From NCBI GenBank assembly GCA_036417435.1, contig CM070916.1, forward strand, positions 22,204,052 to 22,268,051: a stretch of DNA of 64,000 nt, written 5' to 3'. Position 1 is the first letter of the stretch. Each line of letters opens with the position of its first letter. Position numbers and translations under genes: made by a program. This stretch comes from Inia geoffrensis. Its lineage: Eukaryota; Chordata; Mammalia; Artiodactyla; Iniidae. This document shows, in pieces, positions 11,194 to 23,386 of the stretch. The notes under the pieces are model-generated. The model was not told where the DNA came from. It saw nothing but the letters and a program-made list of their open reading frames with translations, and ran no database searches.

Positions 11194-12498
11194 GAAAACA
11201 AATGTCCTTACACTGAAAAAGAAATCTGGATCACACTGAAAGTTTCTCATGTTCTATGGGCTGGAGTGAAAACTAGGTGCTTATGTACAAGGTCAGATTC
11301 TGTCATTTTTTTTCTGCCACGTTTAAAGTGTGTTAAACACCTCAGAGTTTCCCACTGTTCCATGTCAGTGTTCTTAAATGCTTTACTTTGTTACTAAGTA
11401 ACAACAAAGCAGACAACTGTGGTTGCAAGGGAGTCACCCTTCCATCCACCAGGTAGACTGTGCCTCTGGATGCCTTAGGGAATGGGGTACAAGGAGGAGC
11501 TCTCAGCTCCTAGAAACCCAGCAGAGAAAGACACCATCTGTGCTTTTATAGACATTGAGAGAAATATCAGCCAGTGGAATTGTCTCTGTTTTGATCCTTT
11601 TTGAAAGTTTTTGATTCACCTTTATGTGTTCCATTCCTATTTCTTTTCTTGTTTACCTTAAATACAACACTGCTTATTTGGACTGGTACTTTTATTATTT
11701 TTCAGTACTTTCGTACTCTCTTTTCATGTGCTTATTTAGATTTATCTTTCTGTTTCTAGTCTTCAGCACATGTTATGATGAAGACTTATTTTCCCCTCCA
11801 AAATACCCAACAAAATGTTGATGGTGTCTGTGTTGGTTTTCATCCTGCAGTAGTGTATCTTGCTCTTTGTAGGACACTATGGCTTACTGATTCCTGCCCT
11901 TTTCTGGAAATTGTGTGTTCTGATATGAGTTCTCATTAAAAAGAGGGTCTTTTAATTCCTTTGATGACAAGAATAAGATTTCTGATTGGGAGTCAAGGTG
12001 AAAATGAATTACTTGCTCTGGAGCAGAATCCCGGGTAATGACAACAGTATTCCATCCTGCAGACCTCTTGATTCTTGCTGTGCAGAAGCAGTCGTTTTTT
12101 AACCCCTCCTTCCCTGTGTCCTTAGAAAATACACAGGTACCCTCTATCTGTGAGTCCCGACCAGCAACAGAGTCAGTATTTTGTCAGTTGCTCCAGAGTT
12201 TTCCAAAAGCATTCATAACAAAAGAAGGGAAGAAAAAGAAAAAGGAAAGACAAAGAAAAACCACTACCTTTCATAGCAGTGCAGAATCTTAGGGAAGAAA
12301 ACAGACACAGGATACAAAAATGTGTATTCTTTTTTGTCCACAGCTAATTTTGGAATGTTATGCCATATCTTCACCTATGCAAAAAACTTAAGACCTAGGT
12401 TCTAAATCTCACAAATGTATAAAATGGATGTCAAAAGTAGGAAGGCAAAGGTAATTCACATCAGGTTGATTAAATGCTGGAAATGTTTCCATAGAATG

Positions 12499-12501
<3 letters not shown>
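11194..12501. other. Unassigned non-coding stretch
   Basis: There is no gene I can support. Frames of 65-107 codons at 11074-11397, 11624-11821 and 12038-12292 lack recognisable domains, and the first starts inside the L1 remnant. Confidence 0.45.

Positions 12502-12552
<51 letters not shown>
12502..12552. repeat. Compound (TA)n(CA)n microsatellite
   Basis: A TA tract of about 39 bp is followed by a CA tract of about 12 bp, the same layout as the tract at 4101-4162. Confidence 0.95.
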
Positions 12553-15500
12553 TTAATATGTATGTATATACATATATATAATTCGAATATGTATATTTTC
12601 ATATTTTTTTCATATTTTGATATCAGGCTGACCATGTGAATTCAAGATCATCATTATCCAATCTGAATGACGAGCAATTATGCTAAGATGCATTTGGTAG
12701 AAAAGTATGTGTCATTAGAATTCAATCCCTAAATGTCCTTATAAATTAATTTTACTTTCAACTATTCATTATTGCAATAAGTAAAACTGATTGTTTTAAA
12801 AGGCCCTATACCTTCATTTAAATGTTTTATTATGGGCATAAAAATAAAATATCATCAAATCTAAGTTAATTGAATTTTTATAATACCTTTTAAATTTAAA
12901 TTCATTTTTCTTTATATCAAGTATTAAACACTTTTAATTACCACAATGGCCAATTTTTTCTAAAAATGTACTCTAAATTGATCTCTCAGCATTTCATTAT
13001 TAGTAGCAACATATTTCTTTTATTTTTATGTCCTAGTGGATTATGATATCTCTTCCAAAATACAGGCAACACAGGGATTTGGAAAAAAATTTAAGAATAA
13101 TAATATTAAATGAAACTACTTAATTAGTATTAGAATTCTTACATATTAACTGCAATCACATATTTAATTATCACCATTGGCTTTAAAATAACTCTTGGCA
13201 TAGATATTCTTTAGCACAAAGCCAAAATGCATAATAAAGTTTACAGAATGAAACAAAATGTCTTCCCCAGTAATACAAGCATATAAGGAGTTAATTTCCC
13301 CAAGACTTTTGTTTTCCAAGTAACTCACTTGTGTATAGTCAAGAAATTCTTTCAAGGAGGATGAATGTAAATCATATGATACTACTAACAACTTAACTTT
13401 CAATGTCTTTGCTTAAAATAAGCAAGCCATGATATGACTTTAATTCTGGAGTTGCAAAGCTGAACATGATCAGAACTATATTTTGGTTATCAAGGAAGAC
13501 ATGTACTAAGAGGACAGCATGTGGAAGGCGCTGCTCTGGGTGAGGTGAACGCTTACAGAGGTAAGGTAGATTCTTCATTTATTTTACCTCAACACTGTGT
13601 AATTGTCACCCACTCCCCCTGTACAGCTTTCTCAGTGCTATGGTTAACCACATGGTATGGTTAACCTGAGAACATCTAGAAATGGTACAGTGTAGCATTG
13701 CCTAGCACTACATACATTGTTCTCTATTGCTCAAGTCCAAAACTTATGAAATTTGTGGCTCCTCTATGTTTCAGAAGCATGCTAAACATCAGGAAATCCT
13801 GCCACTTAATATTCTTGCTACCTACCAGTGTCTGAAAATGTGCTAAACATCTCCCTTTGGTTACAATCTGCGTACTCCCCAAAGGATTCCAGCCAACCAG
13901 CAGAGCATTCAAACAGCACTTTTGTCTGTGTTACAAAGAAAGTGAATTACAGCACATTCCATTAGGGAACTAATATGTATTTGAAGCTGTTCTAGACCTA
14001 GCTGAGCACAATACCATCAACAATACTGGAAATTCTTATAATCTTTCAATCAGTGACTGCAATTTTAGGTAAATTAAGTAATAAAGATATTTGAACAATG
14101 TACCAGTTTGGAGAAAACTCTAAAAAATGTGAGTCTTACATAAAGGCTTAAAGAATAAAATATTTTTATTTGAAAAACAGTTGAATCTCAAAAATATAAA
14201 GCTAGTAGTCATATCTCATAGTGTCTGTTTTTTCTATCCAGGTATAATAGTAGATTTTAAAAACTCATACGTGCACGTCAGTGATTTGGAAAAACCACAC
14301 CTTTATGTAAATGCACACTTCTGAGAATTTTCTTTTGAGAGTAAAAGAAATGAAAATGACTACACAGGAATAGCAACAGCATACCTAAGCATGTTCCCAC
14401 CAGACTGGAACAGATGGTTGTTATTATTGTCTTTAAAACTTTTTATTCATGGATTACATTCTTGAAAATGTTAGGTCTGATTTCATCTTCAAGAATATAA
14501 GCTCCTTGAAAATTAAGCCTGTTTTATAAGGATAACTGGCCAGCAAAAATGACTTACATTTGCATGTACATTCATATGCCTTATAATTTAATTTTCATAA
14601 TAATTCCCTGAATTTTTCTCTTGCTCAAGTGCATAAGGCAGGATTTAGGGGAAAAAAACAAAACAAAACTGTCATTTGTCCAATGTTGCCCCAATAAAAT
14701 AAAGAGCAGGGATGTAATCTACCTGTTTTGGTGCTATGATCATGTCATTTCATTTATACATAATTATAGAATACAATTAAATTAAAAGAAGTAAATTCTT
14801 GCAAATATGATGAGACTGGCAATCTAGGGTCTACTCTTACAGTTAACTGAATAAGGAGGCTGGGATGGATTTTCATAGCAAATGGATAAAAAGGGAGCAC
14901 ATTATTTACTGATTCTGCTGTCTGGGTATTCATTTTGCTTCTTGGTAAAAGTTTCGGTCTCCACCTAATCTATTTGAAACACAAAAACATCACCGATCTC
15001 CAAGTAAATAACACCTCTGATCCCATGGGAAAGGGGAAGATGTGAGCACACCAACTAAGGAAAATAGAAGTGTGAAGTAACTTTTTAAAGAAATCAAGAT
15101 AATGAAATTATCCCATTTCTCCCTCCTTGAGGTTGAAATTGATAATGTAATTGTATTCACAGTAATTTAATTAATTTAATTAACTTTAAAATATCTTTTG
15201 AAGCGATATTTTTACCTTCGCACCTTCTGAAACTGAATGTGTTTATAGATCATCTGTTATTAGGCACCATGAATTTAAATGGTAATCCCCTGAATTAAGC
15301 TTGACTAGTTGGATGTTTAATGGCATTACAAATAAAATATTATTTTGATGCACTGAAGAAAAAATGAGATTCTTCATGAAGCTGGATTAAATGTGTCTCT
15401 GATCAAAGAAGATAACTTATCTCATAGAGAAAATTCAACTGCCAGCCACAGCAGAGATACAAAGTCTAGGTTAAAGGGGAATAATAAGTATTGCCAAAAT

Positions 15501-16107
15501 TAGAATTTGCAGAGCATATTGGACTAAAATCTGTCTTTTATTGAAGTTCTTGATAGCTCTAGTAAAAGAAAAAAGATTCAGGGGAGACTCTATTTGACTC
15601 TACTTGGGTCATGTGCCTATTCCTCAAACAATCACTTAGACGGTGCTTAGATTGATGGGGCACTTTGAATGTATAGTCCAGTCATACACTCAACTTAGTG
15701 ATGCTTAGTGGTCTTAGTTTTTCTCACAACAGGACCAGCAAAAAATAATATGTTCTCATTATAGAATGTGACCTCAGTTATTGTCAATATATTTTATTGC
15801 TATTTTCATAAATTTCAAGTCAAATATACAAACATTATCCTCTCTAGAAGTCAGCCTGTATATATATACACCTGCATAAAATCTTAGCTACCTGACCAAC
15901 ATACTCGAAAATTATGAAACCAAGAGTGAGAGGATTTATATAAGCTTTATGTATCACAGAATCCAATTTAAGCCTTTTCCCACTTATGTGTTGCTTATGT
16001 CATGTAATTACATGTAAAACCTCACTTTGGGGAGTACTAATTCTGGTAATGGTGAACTAGCTAATTCAGACTAACCTTTTTTTGAAGGAAAAAAAAAAAA
16101 AAATAGA
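12553..16107. other. AT-rich, largely repeat-free stretch
   Basis: The longest part of the window in which I can name almost no repeat. Composition is AT-rich with TTAATTAA-like patches near 15163-15185. A weak MIR-like segment, antisense, may lie at about 14560-14760 (CATATGCCTTATAATTTAAT and a following eroded TTGTCCAATGTTGCC). No coding frame stands out. Confidence 0.45.
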
Positions 16108-16310
16108 GGGCTTCGCTGGTGGCGCAGTGGTTGAGAGTCTGCCTGCCGATGCAGGGGACACGGGTTCGTGCCCCGGTCCAGGAAGATCCCACATGCTGCA
16201 GAGCGGCTGGGCCCATGAGCCATGGCCGCTGAGCCTACGCATCCGGAAGCTGTGCTCTGCAACGGGAGAGGCCACAACAGTGAGAGGCCAGAGTAAAGAA
16301 AAAAAAAAAA
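16108..16310 (+). mobile_element. CHR-2-type cetacean tRNA-derived SINE
   Basis: A tRNA-derived SINE. It starts GGGCTTCGCTGGTGGCGCAG and carries a pol III A-box-like element TGGCGCAGTGG (16120-16130) and a B-box-like GGTTCGTGCC (16163-16172). The GC-rich core includes CATGAGCCATGGCCGCTGAG, and the end is GAGAGGCC followed by an A-rich tail. This body and length are typical of the cetacean CHR family. It is slightly diverged from the other four copies (CTTCGC for CTTCCC at the start). An A-rich patch precedes it, and a clear target duplication is not visible. Frames through it (16066-16356 and others) are repeat shadows. Confidence 0.92.
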
Positions 16311-16639
16311 GAAAACCTAGACTAATTGTTTTTTTAAACCATTTATAAGGCACCAAGGTGTTAATGAAGTGAACAATAGTATTAGACCAAGATCAGGAAA
16401 GAGAAAGAAACTCAAGGATGTGAACCTGGTCTGTCAGCCACTTTTCTCCTAGGGCCCTTTTCTGAGTTCCTTAAAGGCACTGAGAGGCTGAAAAGAATTT
16501 TTGGCAGACTCTCAGGAATAGAGTTCAAAAATTGTAGTACAAGGGCAATGAGGAGTGGGCAATCTAAGCTAATCTTTGGTTTGGGCTCACATAGAACTAC
16601 ACAGTCCTTGCGGGTATTGAAGACCATCTTTAATCAGCT

Positions 16640-17466
16640 GATCCCATCATAGCAGATTAAGAAGATCCTGGATTGCTTATGTCCCTAGATACCTTCTACA
16701 AGCGAATATAAATCTTCTCTGGAGGATGAAAAAATTTACCACTGGCCTAAAACCACTACAAAAATATTCCAAATAAACAATTTGCAAAAACAATTTAACA
16801 GGTCCAAAAAACAGGAGATTAAAGTGAGCAGAAAGAACACACAATGAAAGAAAAGTCAGAGGGGTTCAATAACATAGCCATCGGACATAAATTAAATAAC
16901 TGTGATTGATACTAAAAAAAAAAAAGATTAAAAAAAGAATGCAAAGTTGTCAAAGAACAGCAAACTGTAAGATTAGAATATCCATAAGTATGGAGGGAAA
17001 AACACTTGGGGAAAAAAAATAAAGGAAAGAAAAGAGTGAGAAAGTCTAACATACATGCACTTAAGGCCCTCAGAGGGGGGAAAAAAAAAAAAAAACAATG
17101 AGAAGAAAAGAAATCAGGTAAAAGAAAACCTTGAAGAGATAAAGGTTTAAATTTTTCAAAACCAATTAGACATAAAGTCACAGATGTTTAAAATTCCAGA
17201 AACTCCATGTAGGTTAAAAAAAGAAATCTTACTTTAGTCTATAACTGCTGAAATCTAATGACAAAGAGAACAAAATAGAAACAATTACCTTCAAAGGAGA
17301 AATGGTCTATAGATGATATCTCAGTGGAAAAAACAGAAGCCAACGGACAATGAAATATTTTCAAAGGATTGAAAGTTACCATTAACCTAGAATTCTATAC
17401 CTAGTGAAAATATCTTTGAAGAATAAAAGTGAAAATTTCTCAGTCCTTGTAGGGTAGTGGTGACTA
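16640..17466 (+). mobile_element. Old L1M/HAL1-like LINE, 5' segment
   Basis: The eroded block contains plus-strand phrases of the 5' side of old L1s: AAACTCCATGTAGGTTAAAA, AGTGGAAAAAACAGAAGCCA, GGACAATGAAATATTTTCAA and AATTCTATACCTAGTG. It includes A-rich runs and a poly-A at 17081-17095. It is cut by the LTR-like repeat that starts at 17467. It and 18088-18240 may be the 5' part of the element whose 3' part lies at 19360-20990. Confidence 0.5.
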
Positions 17467-18060
17467 CCCGTATTAGCTAGGGTTCTTCAGAGAAGTGGAA
17501 TCAATACGAGAAATAGATAGGAGATACAAATAGGAGATATAGATGAATCAATAGGAGATATAAATCAATGGAGATATAAATTTCTTCTTATTTATAAGAA
17601 GAAAATTATCTTAGAAATTGGTTCATGTGGTTATGAAGCCTGAGAGGTCCCCTGATCTGCCCTCTGTAACACAGAAAACAAGGAAGGCTGGTGGTGTAAT
17701 TCAGTCTGAGTCTAAAGGCCCCAGAGCCAACCAGGGAGCCAATGGTGTAAGTTCTGGTCTGAGTCCAAACAGGAGAACCAGAAGCACCTATGAACAAGGG
17801 CAGGGGAAGAGGATGGATGTCTCAGTTGATGCAGAGGGAGAAAATCCCCCTTCGTCGGCCTTTTTGTTCTATTCATGCCGTCAAGTGATTAGATGCTGCC
17901 CACCTGCATTGGTGAGGGTGGATCTCTTTACTCAGTTTATTGATTCCAATGTTAATGTCTTCTGGAGACACCCTCATAGACCCACCCAGAAATGGTATCT
18001 TACCAGCTTTCTGGGCATAGCTTAGCTCAGTCAAGCTGACACATAAAATTAACCGTCACA
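17467..18060 (-). mobile_element. LTR-like interspersed repeat, antisense (family not assigned)
   Basis: On the complement this repeat begins TGTGACGGTTAATTTTATGT, GTCAGCTTGACTGAG, continues through GGTGTCTCCAGAAGAC, AACTGAGTAAAGAGATCCAC and AATAGAACAAAAAGGCCGAC, and ends CTGAAGAACCCTAGCTAATA. This is a widespread mammalian interspersed repeat with a TG start and near-CA end, which suggests a retroviral-type LTR. I cannot name the subfamily with certainty. Its 3' part holds a local minisatellite of AGGAGATATAAAT-like units at 17518-17580. The long frame at 17618-18025 is antisense to this repeat and is not a gene. Confidence 0.65.
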
Positions 18061-18087
18061 CACACACACATAAAATTAACCATCACA
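18041..18087. repeat. Tandem duplication of the LTR end with (CA)n
   Basis: ACATAAAATTAACCGTCACA at 18041-18060 is repeated as ACATAAAATTAACCATCACA at 18068-18087 (19 of 20 identical), with a short CA run between. The terminal 20 bp of the LTR-like repeat has been copied once. Confidence 0.85.
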
Positions 18088-18240
18088 CCACCTAAATAAA
18101 TAATCACACTACTCTTCATTTAAAATGAATACAGATCAACAAGGATAGCAAAGAAAATCAAATAAAGTAAAATAAAAAGCAGTTTCCATGCCCACTGGAA
18201 ACTAGAAACATGCAAAAAATGTTATAAATTTCAATTTCCA
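18088..18240 (+). mobile_element. Possible old L1 remnant after LTR insertion
   Basis: AAATGAATACAGATCAACAA and the following A-rich sequence resemble the old L1 upstream of 17467. Assignment is weak. Confidence 0.3.
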
Positions 18241-18870
18241 CCCAAGTAGAGAATCAAACATCTGAAAGGAGCATCACCTCCAGAGACCACACCAAAACAG
18301 AGCCAGGAGTATTCCACGAATAAAAGAGAGTGCAGTAAGGTCCTACTGGTGAAAAACAGAGATAACATCAGCCAGGGAGGGTCATCCCAAAAAGGAATTG
18401 GGGAAAACACTGAGAATACACAGAAAATGCTTAGCAAGAGGGCAGGTCCACTGTTGCTTGTCTCAGCAATGCTCTGCTTCTGGGAGAGAAAGGCTATTTG
18501 CAAGGGAACGTGTCCCCTGGGCTGTTGGTAGTGAAAGGAAAGAAGGAAACAAGATGTCACATTTAAATTCCTATAAAACAAGGCAACATCAAACATCAGA
18601 AAGTAGACTGACTCACCATCACCACACACTTCCCAAGGCATCATCTATTAAACTACAACTTACCATATCAAGAGAAAAGCACGCCCTTGAACTAAAGAGG
18701 CAAGTAAGCCACTCTCCTTTTCAGTTTTCTCATCACTGCTATTGTAACCGAGAAGGACACTATGGCCCTATGGAGCCTTCTGGGTACAGACGCCCCTCCC
18801 CCATATCCTCTGCTTTAGGTCCTCTCTGAAGTACCTAGATAATATTATCTGATGTACATAGCCTGAATTG
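18241..18870. other. Unassigned non-coding stretch between two LTRs
   Basis: There is no gene. Overlapping frames at 18231-18644 (minus) and 18398-18829 (plus) show no recognisable domain and lie on opposite strands. It may include part of the ERV1-like LTR that follows. Confidence 0.35.
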
Positions 18871-19249
18871 TGTTACAGTTGCTAAAACCCCCCATCAAAT
18901 GGAAGAAATTAACTACTTGATGACCATGAGCACACAGCACCCAGATCTACCGACACCTAAAGATTAATAATGTTAATCCCTATGACACCACCGTTAACTT
19001 CACCATTAACCAGAGAATTGTGCATGAGCCCATCACATACATACCTTGGGGCTCCCCACCTTCACCTTTTCTTTTAAAGTGCCTCTAAAAACACCCATCT
19101 GGGAGTTCGGGTGTTTTGAGTACTAGCTGCCCTGGACTTCTTGCTTGGGGTCCTACAATAAACGCTGCACTTTCCTTCACCGCATCCCAGTGTCAGTAGA
19201 TTGCCTTTACTGTGCACAGGCGAGTAGACCCAAGTGTTGTTCAGTAACA
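18871..19249 (+). mobile_element. ERV1-like solo LTR
   Basis: The block is bounded by TGTTAC and GTAACA, a 6 bp inverted terminal repeat of the TG...CA type used by retroviral LTRs. Inside are AGATTAATAATGTTAATCCC, GAATTGTGCATGAGCCCATC, CTTTTAAAGTGCCTC, CTGGGAGTTCGGGTGTTTTG and a polyadenylation signal in CAATAAACGCTGCACTTTCC. A U5-like stretch follows, ending TGTTGTTCAGTAACA. The layout fits a class I (gammaretrovirus-like) LTR of about 380 bp on the plus strand. No viral coding region is attached, so it is a solitary LTR. I could not find a clean 4-5 bp target duplication, and the 5' limit may lie further left. Confidence 0.6.
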
Positions 19250-19359
19250 GTATTTTTGAAGGTATATTGGGTCCCATTTTTATAACTGGTAATTTTCTGG
19301 AACCTACAATAACAGGTGATTGTATGGTAAAAAGTGGTGGGATGGCTGGGGTGCCTTAA

Positions 19360-20990
19360 GAAATGAAAGAAGATCTGAATAAATAGAATAATACCTCACC
19401 TTCACAGATTGAAAGTTTCAACATTTCAAAAGTGTTGATTTTCTTAAAATTAATCCATAAATTCAGTGTAATCCCCATCATGGCTCCAACAGGGTGTGTG
19501 TATTAAGTGGAAAGGGGGGGATTGGCATGGTTTATGAAAGTTACATATGGAAATGCGTTGTCCAAGATAATCTTGTAGAGCAATGTGAAAGGAGTTTCAT
19601 CAGATGTCAAGAGTTATTCTACATCTATGGCATTTAATGCAGAATAGTATTAGTGTAGGGATAGAAAACCAGAACGACAGAATGGAATAGTGGTTCTAGA
19701 AGTATTAATAGATTCAGCCCTATATGAGCACTAAGTGATCTGTGACAAAGGTTGCCCTGGAGAGCAATAGAGAATGACGACAGTCTTCAATAAATTGTGC
19801 TTGGGCAATGGAATATCCACAGAGAGAGAAAAAGTCCATCTGTTATTTCACACCAAACATGAAATACTGTATAAATAAATGTGAAGGCAAAACGATAAAG
19901 CTTCAGCAAGGTAACAAGGGAGGATAACTTCATGATCTTGAGGTAGGAAAAGAATTTTTCAATATAACATTTAAAAAATTAACCATAAAGAAAATTATTG
20001 TTCCATTTGAGTACAGTTAAAGTAACACTTCTCTTTATTAAACGTGACCTAGAAGAGAGTGCTAAGGCAAAGCCACAGTGGAAGAAGGTAAATCTATACT
20101 ACATTTGACTAATAAAGGTCAGGCATCCAAAATAGAAAGGATGTCTACAAACCAACAAGGAAAAAGAGGAAAACCCAACATAAAATGAGCCAGAGAATTA
20201 AACAGGAGTGTATTAATACAAAAGAAGGCTTCCAGATGGACAATAAACAAATAAGGAGATGCTTCACTCTATAAATAGACAGGGAAATAAAAACTACGTC
20301 TAAAATGAGACAGCTCTCCATACCCAAGAACATAGTGAAACTGACAGTCCCATTTATGGGTGAAAATATAAAGCAACTGGAACCATCATACATGCCGATG
20401 AATTTGCTAATTAGTACAGTCCCTTTGGGAGGAGTTGGCTTTATAACTCAGCGATCCTACCTCTGCATATACTCAATATGTGTCCACACGTGTACCCAAA
20501 AAAAAAAAAAAAAAGGAAATGTTCATATTATCCATATTCTTAATAAGTGGTAACATAAACAAACCAAATGCACATTAATAGTAGAAAGGATAAATACTTG
20601 TTATTATATTTATACAACGCAATACTATAGAGCAAAAAAAGCAACTTAAGTTTTGCTGCATGCTATAACACGGATGAATCCCACAAACAAAATGTTCAAT
20701 GAAAGCAAGCAGACAACAAAAGAACACACTATGTGCAATTCCATGTATACAAAGTTTTAAGACAGATCAATTTAAATTATAGTATTAGAGGTAAAACAGA
20801 ATTCGTAAGGGGTAGTGATTGAAAGGAAACAAAAGGTAGGGGCTACTATGGGTACTGCTGCTGTGTTTTCCATGACCTAGGTGGTAGTGACACAGGTTTT
20901 TAATTTTGTAATAGCTCATTTAGCTATACATTTTTGGGTTTTACACTTTTTGTATATTTCATAATCAAATATTTGTATTGTTCTAGAAAT
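19360..20990 (+). mobile_element. Old L1M LINE, ORF2 C-terminal part and 3' UTR
   Basis: Plus-strand L1 phrases occur in normal order: AAATTCAGTGTAATCCCCAT, ATGGAATAGTGGTTCTAGAA, AATAAATTGTGCTTGGGCAA, AAATACTGTATAAATAAATG, AAACCAACAAGGAAAAAGAG, GGAAATAAAAACTACGTC, TAACTCAGCGATCCTACCTC and CACGGATGAATCCCACAAAC. They end in the T-rich 3' UTR with TTGTATATTTCATAATCAAA. The copy is riddled with stops. A poly-A run interrupts it at 20499-20515. It is probably the 3' part of the element seen at 16640-18240. Confidence 0.7.
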
Positions 20991-21539
20991 TCAGTTATGT
21001 AGCATTAGCAGAAATAAATCAAGCATTCTTAAGAGTCTAGCTCTGTTACAGCCCAAGACTATAATACAGCAAGTCCTTCTATGTCCCGTGAGCATGCTGT
21101 TTTTCCTGAATAAACAGAATCTCTTGCATTTCTGGCAACAAGAATATGGCCTCCTTACCCTCAAATGCTAATGATGGCCTGAGCCAGAGGGAAGATGGCT
21201 GCATGCAGGACCTTGAATCCTAGTGGAGTCTGATTGGAGAGATCTGGCCTTTGGCTTTTCTTGCAAGATAGGGTGAGGGCATGAAGAACAGCCTCCTGGT
21301 GGATCAGACACATTGGACTATAGGGACTGATAGATCATAAAAATCTACATAGCCCAGGGATGTGAGGCTATTATTTTTGGTCCCCAAGAGAAAAAGAAAC
21401 ATGTGAAGGGGAATGAATAGGAATCTTGGATCCCGACCCTGAATCTATAAGATTTGGGATTAAAAAGACTTCAAGTGACACAACTCAAGGAGGTAGATAT
21501 GCCCATAATTCGGTCTGGATAATGATGCACAAAAAAGTT
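20991..21539. other. Unassigned non-coding stretch
   Basis: I see no gene and no repeat I can name. Confidence 0.45.
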
Positions 21540-21625
21540 AGCAATCTTCTAAGATTACACATTTAGTAGGTGGTAGGGCCTGTCGGTCTCACTCAGGGCC
21601 TACATGTTTAACCACATCCCTTAAT
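21540..21625 (-). mobile_element. MIR SINE fragment, antisense
   Basis: ATTACACATTTAGTAGGTGG followed by an eroded AACCACATCCC matches the reverse complement of the tRNA-side half of MIR. Confidence 0.45.
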
Positions 21626-21889
21626 GTCTCTCTTGCATTCACATACCTGATGTGACTTACTGTACAGGAAACTGTGTAAGGAGCTGAGAATTTTACATAT
21701 GATGAAAGTTAATTATGTACCAGTGACCTAGACCTGTATGAACTTACTGACCAATTTACAACCCCAAATGAGTTAACATGTAGCAAAAATAATAATGCCA
21801 ACAAAAAAGTGTTCTAAAATTATTTACATAGAAATAGCATAACATTTGACGTTATTAGAAATAAAAAATAATACCTAGGATTTTTTTGA

Positions 21890-22035
21890 ATGTTTACCAT
21901 CTACAGGGCAGTGTTTTGAGCACTTTGCAAGAATAAACTTATTTAAATTTTGGAACAGTTCCATGAGTAAAGTACTACTATTTCACTTATTTTACAGACA
22001 AGGGAACAGGAACACATCAATCTTAAGCAATTAGC
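21890..22035 (-). mobile_element. MIR SINE, antisense
   Basis: The block carries GGGCAGTGTTTTGAGCACTT, CATGAGTAAAGTACTACTAT and TTTTACAGACAAGGGAACAG, the reverse complement of the MIR core and tail. It ends just before the twin-primed L1. Confidence 0.65.
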
Positions 22036-22071
22036 AGGTGTCATGCTACCTGTAAGAATTAGGGACATGTT

Positions 22072-23386
22072 AGTATGATAATCCCCAGGTCCATCTGTGT
22101 TGCTGCAAATGGCATTATTTCATTCTTTTTAATGGCTGAGTAATATTCCATTGTATATATGTACCACATCTTCCTTATCCATTCATCTGCTGATGGACAT
22201 TTACGTTGCTTCCATGTCTTGGCTATTTTAAACAGCTCTGCAATGAATGAAGGGGTGCATGTATCCTTTTGAACCATGGTTTTCTCCAGATATATGTCCA
22301 GGAGTGGGATTGCTGGATCATATGGTAGCTTTATTTTTAGTTTTTTAAGGAACCTCCATACTGTTCTCCATAGTGGCTGTACCAATTTACATTCCCATCA
22401 ACACTATAGGAGGGTTCCCTTTCCTCCACACCCTCTCCAGCATTTATTGTTGGTAGACTTTTTGATGATGGCCATTCTGACTGATGTGAGGTGATATCTC
22501 ATTGTAGTTTTGATTTGTATTTCTCTAGTAATTAGCGATGTTGAGCATCTTTCCATGTGTTTCTTGGTCATCTGTATGTCTTCTTTGGAGAAATGTCTAT
22601 TTAGATCTTCTGCCCATTTTTGGATTGGGTTGGGGGGTTTTTTGATATTGAGGTGCATCAGTTGTTTGTATATTTTGGAGATTAATCCCTTCTTAGTCTC
22701 ATCCTTTGCAAATATTTTCTCCCATTCTGTTGGTTGTCTTTTCATTTTGTTTATGGCTTCCTTTGCTACGCAAAAATTTTTGAGTTTAATTGGGCCCCAT
22801 TTGTTTATTTTTGTTTTAATTTGCATTACTCTAGGAGACAGATCAAAAAAGATATTGCTGTGATTTATGTCAAAGACTGTCTTGCCTATGTTTTCCTCTA
22901 AGATATTTATAGTATCCCATCTTACATTTAGGTCTTTAATCCATTATGAGTTTATTTTTGTGTATGGTGTTAGAGAATGTTCTAATTTCATACTTTTACA
23001 TGTAACCGTCCAGTTTTCCCAGCACCATTTATTGAAGGGACTGTCTTTTCTCCATTGTGTAGTCTTGCCTCTTTTGTCGTAGATTAATTGACCATAGGTG
23101 TGTGGGTTTATTTCTGGGCTTTCTATCATTTCCACTGATCTATATTTCTGTTTTTGCACCAGTATCATACTGTCTTGATTACTGTATCTCTGTAGCATAG
23201 TCTGGAGTCAGGGAGCCTGATTCCTCCAGCTCTGTTTTTCTTTATCAAGATTGCTTTGGCTATTCGCAGTCTTTTGTGTCTCCATATCAATTTTAAACTT
23301 TTCTGTTCTAATTCTGTGAAAAATGCCATTAGTAATTTAATAGGGATTCACTGAATCTGTAGATTGCCTTGGGTAGTACAGTCATT
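22072..23386 (-). mobile_element. Inverted 5' segment of a twin-primed L1 (ORF2 C-terminal half)
   Basis: Read on the minus strand this is about 1.3 kb of L1 ORF2 between the reverse transcriptase domain and the C-terminus. Three frames, at 22944-23198, 22404-22826 and 22059-22385, follow each other in the correct order. They contain the well-known L1 stretches [55 protein letters not shown] and [18 protein letters not shown]. Substituted stops break the protein, for example in the region after GTLL near 22400, so the copy is dead. The segment is in opposite orientation to the 3' end that follows. The zinc-knuckle-like cysteine region is partly present but disrupted. Confidence 0.92.

Noticed and set aside
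16120..16172. A- and B-box-like elements suggesting a tRNA gene
   Set aside because: They belong to the tRNA-derived head of a SINE. A folded tRNA with anticodon and acceptor stem is not present.
17618..18025. 135-codon open frame
   Set aside because: It lies fully inside an LTR-like repeat, on the opposite strand to the repeat.
18231..18829. Overlapping frames of 137 and 143 codons on opposite strands
   Set aside because: There is no recognisable domain and no splice or promoter context, and the DNA is flanked by LTRs.
22510..22863. 117-codon plus-strand frame
   Set aside because: It is antisense to L1 ORF2 in the inverted segment; the minus strand carries the recognisable L1 protein motifs.
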